Positions 1 through 4,828 of a stretch of DNA of 6,542 nucleotides are shown piece by piece. The stretch is from Actinomycetota bacterium. GTDB lineage: Bacteria; Actinomycetota; Acidimicrobiia; Acidimicrobiales; Ilumatobacteraceae. Location: positions 1-6,542 of the forward strand of contig WLKU01000076.1 in assembly GCA_009701105.1 (NCBI GenBank). Direction: 5' to 3'. The notes under the pieces are model-generated. The model worked only from the letters and a program-made list of their open reading frames with translations. It searched no databases and was not told the DNA's origin. A program made the translations under genes and the position numbers. Within the stretch, counting starts at the first letter, position 1. Each line of letters begins with the position of its first letter.

Positions 1-326
1 ATGAGTACGCCAAGCGAAAGCATGCCCACAAACAACAGGCCAATTGCAGTGTCTCCCGAGAGTCTGAGTCGGCGATTGACGATGCCAACACCCGACATCA
101 TGATCACTGCACTGACTGTGGCACCAAGCATTCCTGAAACACCAAGTAATAGCGCAACAGCAATGCCTGGCAGCACGCCGTGGGCGAGAGCGTCACCGAT
201 AAATGAGAGGCCTCGAAGTACGACGAATGTTCCGGTGACTGCACACGTAAGCGCCACAAGCAACCCTGCAATCAACTCGAGACGCAGTTGGTGATCGTCT
301 ACAAATACGCCAAAGAGAAAGTTCAC
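1..326 (-). CDS. znuB: ABC-3 family metal permease, ZnuB-like (partial, 3' end outside window)
   Basis: This is the N-terminal part (108 codons) of an integral membrane permease of a zinc or manganese ABC importer (ABC-3 family). The family moves metal delivered by an extracytoplasmic binding protein across the membrane, powered by a ZnuC-type ATPase. Seen: a hydrophobic helix at residues 17-38, then SFIGDALAHGVLPGIA at about 41-56, which is the family signature, another hydrophobic stretch at 55-80, and LSGDTAIGLLFVGM at about 89-102. The start is GTG at 326-324. An in-frame stop lies 15 bp upstream and no other plausible start exists between them; a weak GAGAA ribosome site precedes it by about 10 bp. 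It lies directly downstream of a promoter flanked by two Zur-like boxes, so it probably heads a metal-regulated unit continuing leftward. The open frame on the opposite strand (1-294) is its shadow. The family call is firm; zinc rather than manganese is inferred from the operator. Confidence 0.9.
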   Translation of the reverse strand, partial: MNFLFGVFVDDHQLRLELIAGLLVALTCAVTGTFVVLRGLSFIGDALAHGVLPGIAVALLLGVSGMLGATVSAVIMMSGVGIVNRRLRLSGDTAIGLLFVGMLSLGVL

Positions 327-345
327 GATTGCAAGTTCTCAGTTT

Positions 346-360
346 TGGGAATGATTCTCA
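346..360. promoter_or_regulatory. Zur/Fur-like operator box 1
   Basis: TGGGAATGATTCTCA is a 7-1-7 near-palindrome (reverse complement TGAGAATCATTCCCA). It covers the predicted transcription start and first transcribed bases of the znuB-like gene. The AAT-N-ATT core matches what is known of Zur and Fur sites in Gram-positive bacteria. It is a partner of the box at 381-395 in inverted orientation, with centres 35 bp apart. The metal cannot be decided from the box alone; the ABC-3 permease next to it favours Zur. Confidence 0.75.
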
Positions 361-367
361 CAACGTG

Positions 368-396
368 AATGTATCACTATTGAGAATGATTCCCAA
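368..396 (-). promoter_or_regulatory. Predicted promoter of the znuB-like gene
   Basis: On the minus strand, TTGGGA (396-391) serves as a -35 element and TACATT (373-368) as a -10, with a 17-bp spacer, giving a start near 361. Each hexamer matches 4 of 6 consensus bases. The -35 is embedded in the right operator box and the start site in the left box, so repressor binding would block both ends of the RNA polymerase footprint. Confidence 0.6.
381..395. promoter_or_regulatory. Zur/Fur-like operator box 2
   Basis: TGAGAATGATTCCCA is a 7-1-7 near-palindrome that overlaps the predicted -35 of the znuB-like promoter. It runs into a further 11-bp palindrome, CCCAA-C-TTGGG at 392-402, which may extend the protein contact or be incidental. 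It lies only 9 bp past the stop codon of the thioredoxin-like gene, so control of the metal permease has been fitted into a very short gap. Confidence 0.75.
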
Positions 397-404
397 CTTG
401 GGTT

Positions 405-1061
405 TTAGGCTCCTGTGAGCGCGAGAATTGTGGCGGTCAGTTCGTCCATCGGGATTTCGCCGCTCATACGAACTAGTACTTTGCCGTCGCCACCAACAAG
501 CACGAAGTATGGGTATCCAGCAAGACCGAAAGCGTTACCGCCAACTTTGTCGACTGAGTCTGCCAAGACTGGCCAGGTGGCTGGAAAGTTTTCGCGAGCC
601 AACCATTCGGATGGCGGAAAGTTGGGGTTAGCAGTATCGGTGCCAGTGGCTACTGCGAGGATGTCGATGCCCGCTGGCATATTGCCCGACTTTTCCCACT
701 CAACGAGCAACGGCACTTCACGTTGGCAGTGAGGACACCAATGTGCAAGAAACACGAGCAACGTTGGCGTGCCAGTTGATTCGGTTGTCACAACGTTGCC
801 GGTGAAACCTTTGCCCGACAACACGGGTGCGAGCATTCCGACAGCAGGGTCTGGTTTTGCCGCTTCATCAAATGCTGGAAGCACGTCACCAGTCACCGTG
901 ACTTCACTAAATTCTTGTAATGATCCAACTGCGGCTGAGTCTTTTTTGCTGGACGCACTAATTGCAACAATTGCTGCAATTGCGATGACAGCGGCGATCA
1001 CACCACCAACGATCCAAGCGTTGCGATTACCCGAGTTTGATTTGTTCTTTGACGTGTTCAT
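405..1061 (-). CDS. Membrane-anchored thioredoxin-like (TlpA/DsbA-type) disulfide oxidoreductase
   Basis: A 218-residue extracytoplasmic thiol-disulfide exchange protein. A short basic N-terminus is followed by one membrane helix at about 15-36, a Ser/Lys-rich linker, and a thioredoxin fold. The active site is WCPHC at 108-112 (catalytic Cys109 and Cys112), preceded by the strand TLLVFLA, and the cis-proline expected in the fold is in GYP at 182-184. CPHC is the motif of DsbA-type oxidants, while the overall plan (anchor plus single thioredoxin domain) is more TlpA-like; either direction of electron flow is possible. The ATG at 1061 is chosen although the frame stays open to 1169, because the upstream extension lies inside dsbB and because ATG overlaps the dsbB stop as TAATG, typical of translational coupling. 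Pairing with DsbB argues for an oxidative role in folding exported proteins. Confidence 0.9.
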   Translation of the reverse strand: MNTSKNKSNSGNRNAWIVGGVIAAVIAIAAIVAISASSKKDSAAVGSLQEFSEVTVTGDVLPAFDEAAKPDPAVGMLAPVLSGKGFTGNVVTTESTGTPTLLVFLAHWCPHCQREVPLLVEWEKSGNMPAGIDILAVATGTDTANPNFPPSEWLARENFPATWPVLADSVDKVGGNAFGLAGYPYFVLVGGDGKVLVRMSGEIPMDELTATILALTGA

Positions 1062-1600
1062 TATTGCTCCGTTTGCTGTGAGGTTGGAAGGGTGGTAAAG
1101 ACAATGACTGCAAGAAAACCCGTGAAAGCCATGAATGGCAACGTTACAAAACCAAAGAGTTCGAACCAAACAAACTCACATGGCACTTTGACATCGCACA
1201 CGCCAGCGTCGAGGTTTGGAAAACGCTCCAAAAACCAATGGTAAGCCGAAATTCCGCAACCGATTGTGGCGAGTGGAACAGTAATTTTCCAGATGCTTTT
1301 GGTGCGGCGGATCAACGTGATGATCAGAACGATTGCGAGCGGATACATCATGAAACGCTGAAACCAGCACAAGCGACACGGCTTGTAGTTGACGATTTCC
1401 GAAAAGTACAAACTGCCGAGCATGCAAGTGGTTGCAACAGCGGCGGCGAGTGGTCGTGCAAATGGAGAAAAGGCCGTGAGGGTGTTTTGAGCCCACGATT
1501 GTGAACCAGCCAACAAACGAGCGACGAGCACGACAACTGTTCCCACAAGGAGTGCCACGCTGAGCATGGCAAAAAACATTTCAAATGTCTCGTTATTCAT
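1061..1600 (-). CDS. dsbB: DsbB/BdbC-family disulfide bond formation protein
   Basis: A 179-residue polytopic membrane protein that would reoxidise a DsbA-like partner and pass electrons to quinone. Hydrophobic segments lie at about 6-30, 52-70, 83-98, 106-122 and 148-170. The first redox pair is PCRLCWFQR with Cys75 and Cys78 just after a helix, followed by the conserved Trp-Phe-Gln-Arg. The second pair, Cys135 and Cys141, sits in the following outer loop (VCDVKVPC). These four cysteines are the defining DsbB features. One more N-terminal helix than the four of E. coli DsbB is predicted. The start at ATG 1600 (MNNETFEMFF) is preferred over the open extension to 1723, which would run back through the yqeY start region. 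The stop overlaps the thioredoxin gene start by one base, so the two form an operon. A TAGACT -10-like element at 1615-1610 lies 9 bp before the ATG. Confidence 0.92.
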   Translation of the reverse strand: MNNETFEMFFAMLSVALLVGTVVVLVARLLAGSQSWAQNTLTAFSPFARPLAAAVATTCMLGSLYFSEIVNYKPCRLCWFQRFMMYPLAIVLIITLIRRTKSIWKITVPLATIGCGISAYHWFLERFPNLDAGVCDVKVPCEFVWFELFGFVTLPFMAFTGFLAVIVFTTLPTSQQTEQ

Positions 1601-1625
1601 GGCTCGTAACAGTCTAGAGATCGGG

Positions 1626-1631
1626 CAGAAT
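1626..1631 (+). promoter_or_regulatory. Possible -10 element for leaderless yqeY
   Basis: CAGAAT (4 of 6 matches to TATAAT; fits the actinobacterial A-N-N-N-T core) ends 6 bp before the GTG at 1638, so transcription would begin at or next to the start codon. No good -35 is visible. The assignment leans on the same geometry recurring at 4829, 5899 and 6325. Confidence 0.4.
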
Positions 1632-1637
1632 AGAAGG

Positions 1638-2102
1638 GTGACAACATTTAAAGAACGCATTAAAGCCGATATCAGCGAAGCAATGAAGGCGCGTGACGAG
1701 TTGAGACTTTCGACACTGCGCATGGTGTTGTCGGCAATTCAAAATGCCGAGGTAGCTGGCGACGAGGCGATTGTGTTGAGCGATGATCAAGCACTTGCGG
1801 TTTTACGCGCTGAATCAAAAAAGCGCGCTGAAAGCGCGCAGATCTATGCAGACGCCGGTCGTACGGATGCAGCAACAAAAGAGCGCGCTGAATGTGCAGT
1901 GATCGAGGCATACCTGCCGGCAGCGATGTCGGATGACGATGTTGCAAAGATCGTTGCAGAGGAAGTTGCCAATGCTGCAGCCGCTGGTGCAACTGGTGGC
2001 AAAGCCATGGGTGCAGTGGTGAAAGCGGTGCGCGAACGAGTTGGGTCTGGTGCCGACGGCCAAAAAATTGCTGCACTTGTCAAATCGGCACTCGGTTCTT
2101 GA
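1638..2102 (+). CDS. yqeY: GatB/YqeY domain-containing protein
   Basis: A 154-residue soluble, helical protein of the YqeY family, related to the C-terminal tRNA-binding-like domain of GatB (amidotransferase subunit). The family function as a stand-alone protein is not settled; a tRNA-linked role is presumed. Seen: the opening FKERIKADISEAMKARDELR followed by STLRMVLSAIQNAE, the central EAYLPAAMSDDDV, and the glycine-rich GATGGKAMGAVVKAV near residues 120-135, all typical of the family. The GTG at 1638 gives the usual family length of about 150 residues. The longer ATG options at 1566 and 1599 add sequence unlike the family and invade dsbB. The purine run AGAAGG sits directly against the GTG, too close to be a ribosome site, which supports leaderless initiation. 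It is divergent from dsbB with 37 bp between starts and is followed after 49 bp by the glycosyltransferase-methyltransferase gene. Confidence 0.92.
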   Translation: MTTFKERIKADISEAMKARDELRLSTLRMVLSAIQNAEVAGDEAIVLSDDQALAVLRAESKKRAESAQIYADAGRTDAATKERAECAVIEAYLPAAMSDDDVAKIVAEEVANAAAAGATGGKAMGAVVKAVRERVGSGADGQKIAALVKSALGS

Positions 2103-2151
2103 GACGACTCACCAACAAATGGATATAGATCAACAGCTGAGTGAAGACCAC

Positions 2152-3666
2152 ATGGGCAAGAAGGGCATAATTCTTCTTGCGACTCTTGGCGAGCGCCAAA
2201 CAATTCGTTATGTACTAGAAGAAGTCGCAGAAAGCATTCGCACACTAGGCGCATCACAACATCAACTTGATGTGCTGATAGTCGATGACTCGCGAGATAC
2301 AGAATTTAATGAGCACGTGGCAGAAGTGTTCGGTACTCTCGGAATTCGCGGAAAGGTCATTGATGGCCCACACCGAGGACTCGGCGCCGCAATTTTGCAT
2401 GGCTTTGATGCTGCACTTCAAGATCAAGATGTTTCATATGTTGTCAATCTGGATGCCGATGGACAGCACGACGCGCGACAGATGCCAGACCTTGTGCGAT
2501 CACATTTTGTAACCAAGAGTTTGATCACGATCGGTTCGCGCTGGACGAAAGGTGGGTCGGCTCCGGGGCTGACATGGCAGCGAAAAATCCTTTCTCGTGT
2601 TTCAGCGATCATGTTGCACCGTGTTGGTGTTCCGTCTGCGATCAAAGATCCAACAACAAGTTTCCGTGTCTACAGCAGGCAGGCCTTGGAGTTGTCGTGT
2701 CGTGAAGTGATTGATTTCAGTGGCTATGCATTCTTTGGCGGAATCATCGCAGTCGCGGCAAGTCAAGGTCTCAAAATCACTGAAGTTCCAATTCACTTTC
2801 GTCCACGATTGGGCGGGGAATCGAAAATGCAATTGACTCGCATCGCAGAGACAGCTGGTCAGTTGTGGTCGATCTCATCGCGTGCTGAAATGTTGCGACG
2901 TCGTCGATCCATCGCCTTGAAGTTTGGTGGAAGCGGTCATACCGATGCATCTGGTGTAATCAAAGATCATGATGTGATGGTTTGTGCAGAAGCAAAAACT
3001 GCGAAACACTTGGTCACTCACCTCAGCAGTTATTTGACAGGTGACGTGCTCGATGTAGGAGCCGGATCTGGGTCTTTTAGCGGACACATTGCCGATGTTG
3101 CACACGAATTGACCTGTATCGAACCTGTCGAGACATATTTTGTAGAGCTAAAACAGAAGATTTCCGGACTGTCCAATGCGCAGGTTTTCTTCGGAACTCT
3201 CCAAGATTTTTCTCAGCAGCAGAGCTCACCATCGGGTACCAAAAAATTTGATGCCGTCTTTTATGCGCATGTTGTCGAACACATCCATAGTGATGTTGAA
3301 GAATTGGTGCGAGCACGCAAGCAGTTAAAGCATGATGGTCGAGCGATCATCGTGGTGCCGAGTTTGCCAAGGCTGTACGGATCGGTCGATTCGTTGTCTG
3401 GTCACTTCCGACGCTTCACTCGGCGCGAATTGATTGCGGTGGCCAATGCAGCAGGTTTTGAAGTCGAGTCCATTCGTTACTTCAACCCACTCGCAATTTT
3501 GCCGTATTGGTTGTTGTACCGAGTTGTGGGCGTTAAGTCGGTGAGTTCTGGCCAACTCGGGTTTTATGACCGCGCGATTGTGCCGTTGGCTTACAAAATT
3601 ATTGGTCTTTTTGGCGGAAAAATTCCTGGCATTAACTTGATCGCGATTCTAAAAAACCCACAATAG
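2152..3666 (+). CDS. Bifunctional GT2 glycosyltransferase / class I SAM-dependent methyltransferase
   Basis: A 504-residue two-domain protein. Residues 1-250 form a GT-A glycosyltransferase resembling dolichol/polyprenol-phosphate mannose synthase: VLIVDDS (41-47), the metal-binding DAD with GQHD (101-107), IGSRWTKGG (127-135), and DPTTSFRVYSRQ (166-177). Residues about 285-504 form a Rossmann methyltransferase: SAM-binding VLDVGAGSGSF (299-309), acidic CIEP (322-325), FDAVFYAHVVEHI (367-378 region), and the hydrophobic C-terminal region common in these enzymes. The GT domain lacks multi-pass membrane helices, so it is probably cytoplasmic or membrane-associated. It likely transfers a sugar from a nucleotide donor to polyprenol phosphate or an envelope acceptor and methylates a product, but neither substrate is evident. 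The opening is TLGER where family members usually have TYNER. ATG 2152 is chosen because TGAAG lies 5 bp upstream and the GT strand begins at once; ATG 2119 would add 11 residues and has no ribosome site. The downstream GNAT gene follows after 8 bp. Confidence 0.9.
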   Translation: MGKKGIILLATLGERQTIRYVLEEVAESIRTLGASQHQLDVLIVDDSRDTEFNEHVAEVFGTLGIRGKVIDGPHRGLGAAILHGFDAALQDQDVSYVVNLDADGQHDARQMPDLVRSHFVTKSLITIGSRWTKGGSAPGLTWQRKILSRVSAIMLHRVGVPSAIKDPTTSFRVYSRQALELSCREVIDFSGYAFFGGIIAVAASQGLKITEVPIHFRPRLGGESKMQLTRIAETAGQLWSISSRAEMLRRRRSIALKFGGSGHTDASGVIKDHDVMVCAEAKTAKHLVTHLSSYLTGDVLDVGAGSGSFSGHIADVAHELTCIEPVETYFVELKQKISGLSNAQVFFGTLQDFSQQQSSPSGTKKFDAVFYAHVVEHIHSDVEELVRARKQLKHDGRAIIVVPSLPRLYGSVDSLSGHFRRFTRRELIAVANAAGFEVESIRYFNPLAILPYWLLYRVVGVKSVSSGQLGFYDRAIVPLAYKIIGLFGGKIPGINLIAILKNPQ

Positions 3667-3674
3667 TTTTCACA

Positions 3675-4649
3675 ATGGATTCGTTCAACATGCGCGCTGC
3701 GCAATCAGCCGACATAGCGAATATCGCTGGTCTCCTCAACGAAGTTTTCGCCTATGACGGAATTCCAATTGTGCAAACGGTTGTGGAGCTAGAAGAAGAA
3801 TTTGTTGCACCATGCTGCACCATTGAGAACGACGTAATGGTGGTGCAATTGGATGAAAAACTAATTGGTGTTACCTGGACCTACTTTCTTCCTTCGGAAT
3901 CCAAAGAAGAGCGTTGCTACATTTTTGGAGGAGTGTTGCCTGAGTTTCGCCAACAAGGTGTTGGCACAGAATTAATGACGTGGGCGGTGCAGCACGGTGA
4001 ATCGTTGTTGCGGTCAACTGGTCGCACGCTTCCCAAATATTTGCGAGCGAGTGTAAGCCAGCAAAATGAATCCGCCTCACGGTTATTTGGGCATTTTGAA
4101 ATGAAGCCGGTCCGTTTTGAAGAAGACCTAATTCGCAATCTCGCAAATCTTCCAGAAGAAAACAAGAATCCAAAATATTCGATCGTTCCTTGGGATTCGG
4201 CTCGCAATGAAGAAGCACGAAGCGTGAAAAATCTCGCATTTCAAGATCACTGGGGCTCGACACCGAACAGTAGCGAGCTATGGCTTCAGATGGTCAATGG
4301 TTCAACTGCTCGACTGGATCATTCGTTTTTTGCAGTTAACCAGCAACAGGAAATTGTCGGACTGTTATTGACGCATCGGTACGAGTCGGACGACGAACTA
4401 TTGGGTAAGAGAATCGGTTGGATCGACAAGCTGGCGACTTTGGCCGAACACCGAAAGCAATCGATTGCAAAAAATTTGATTGCTCATGCACTGCATTCGT
4501 ATAAGAAAGATGGCCTCACGCATGCTGCGTTGAGTGTTGATACCCAAAATCCAACTGGTGCTTACGGACTTTATGCATCCCTGGGATTTGAGTTGTATAG
4601 AGGAACCGTTACGTACGAACGGCAGATCAATCCAGTGCCCTCGGCATGA
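3675..4649 (+). CDS. Tandem GNAT-family N-acetyltransferase (MshD-like architecture)
   Basis: A 324-residue protein with two GNAT domains. Domain 1 (about 5-155) carries the acetyl-CoA loop RQQGVG at 92-97 in GGVLPEFRQQGVGTELMTWA, then ASVSQQNESASRLFGHFEM. Domain 2 (about 168-315) has the strand-loop LATLAEHRKQSIAKNL at 253-268, where the usual glycines of R-x-x-G-x-G/A are replaced by Ser and Ala, and ends in SVDTQNPTGAYGLYASLGFELYRG, typical of GNAT C-termini. Length and double-domain plan recall mycothiol synthase MshD and its relatives, but specific identity is not secure, so no symbol is given. Only domain 1 looks fully equipped for CoA binding. The ATG lies 8 bp after the previous stop, so it is probably cotranscribed with it; no clear Shine-Dalgarno is seen. 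The last five residues (PVPSA) and the stop codon are written by the first copy of the tRNA-derived repeat starting at 4632, so the native C-terminus has probably been replaced. Confidence 0.88.
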   Translation: MDSFNMRAAQSADIANIAGLLNEVFAYDGIPIVQTVVELEEEFVAPCCTIENDVMVVQLDEKLIGVTWTYFLPSESKEERCYIFGGVLPEFRQQGVGTELMTWAVQHGESLLRSTGRTLPKYLRASVSQQNESASRLFGHFEMKPVRFEEDLIRNLANLPEENKNPKYSIVPWDSARNEEARSVKNLAFQDHWGSTPNSSELWLQMVNGSTARLDHSFFAVNQQQEIVGLLLTHRYESDDELLGKRIGWIDKLATLAEHRKQSIAKNLIAHALHSYKKDGLTHAALSVDTQNPTGAYGLYASLGFELYRGTVTYERQINPVPSA

Positions 4650-4687
4650 CCCAGTGCCCTCGGCATGACCCAGTGCCCTCGGCATGA
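4632..4687. repeat. Tandem direct repeat made of the tRNA-Arg 3' end (three copies, 19-bp period)
   Basis: The 18-bp unit CCAGTGCCCTCGGCATGA occurs at 4632-4649, 4651-4668 and 4670-4687, the first two each followed by one extra C. Read on the minus strand, the unit is the end of the T loop, the 3' strand of the T stem, the acceptor 3' strand CGAGGGC, the discriminator A and the flank CTGG. The third copy is inside the intact tRNA; the other two are extra. Such 3'-end duplicates are the usual footprint left by site-specific integration into tRNA genes, though replication slippage could also produce a perfect short tandem array. Confidence 0.95.
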
Positions 4688-4746
4688 ATCGAACATGCGA
4701 CCTGCGGTTCCGGAAACCGATGCTCTATCCACTGAGCTACGAGGGC
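4674..4746 (-). tRNA. tRNA-Arg (anticodon CCG)
   Basis: A full 73-nt cloverleaf on the minus strand. The acceptor stem GCCCTCG pairs perfectly with CGAGGGC, with discriminator A. The D stem is GCTC/GAGC with loop AGTGGATA. The anticodon arm is TCGGT-TTCCGGA-ACCGC, putting CCG at positions 34-36 (window 4713-4711), which reads CGG arginine codons. The variable loop is AGGTC, and the T stem GCATG/CATGC carries loop TTCGATT. The outermost anticodon-stem pair 27-43 is a U-C mismatch. CCA is not encoded (CTG follows the discriminator). The gene is convergent with the acetyltransferase gene and its 3' end is duplicated in tandem just downstream. Confidence 0.97.
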
Positions 4747-4756
4747 AGTAGTTGAG

Positions 4757-4786
4757 AGGGTATCTTGAATTCGCCGTAGCTTTCAA
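4757..4786 (-). promoter_or_regulatory. Predicted promoter of tRNA-Arg
   Basis: On the minus strand, TTGAAA (4786-4781; 5 of 6 to TTGACA) is followed after 18 bp by TACCCT (4762-4757; fits TANNNT). A start near 4750 would leave a 5' leader of only a few bases before the tRNA. Confidence 0.55.
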
Positions 4787-4813
4787 ACTGTACTCGGCTC
4801 TCGTTGAAAGTTG

Positions 4814-4822
4814 TGCTAGAAC
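4814..4822 (+). promoter_or_regulatory. Extended -10 promoter of the YHYH gene
   Basis: TGCTAGAAC combines the extended TGn motif with a -10-like TAGAAC (4817-4822). The hexamer ends 6 bp before the GTG at 4829, so the mRNA is predicted to be leaderless. No Shine-Dalgarno is present in the preceding 20 bp. It sits back to back with the tRNA promoter in an 82-bp gap. Confidence 0.5.
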
Positions 4823-4828
4823 TTTGTA

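Noticed and set aside
1..294. 97-codon plus-strand open frame
   Set aside because: It is antisense to a clear ABC-3 permease with family motifs; the translated product is low in hydrophobic content and has no recognisable feature.
392..402. CCCAA-C-TTGGG as intrinsic terminator of the thioredoxin-like gene
   Set aside because: The one-base loop cannot form a hairpin of this kind and no T-run follows on the minus strand; it is better seen as an edge of the operator.
1062..1169. N-terminal extension of the thioredoxin-like gene
   Set aside because: It lies inside dsbB in another frame; the TAATG overlap at 1061 and the membrane anchor after it explain the start better.
4632..4687. CRISPR-like or terminator array
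   Set aside because: Units are contiguous with a 1-bp spacing, so there are no spacers. The sequence is fully explained as tRNA 3'-end copies, and no hairpin followed by a T-run is present.
4398..4786. Minus-strand open frames with repeated PRALGHAEGTG peptides
   Set aside because: They are translations of the tRNA and its 3'-end repeats plus the antisense of the acetyltransferase; no coding signal is present.
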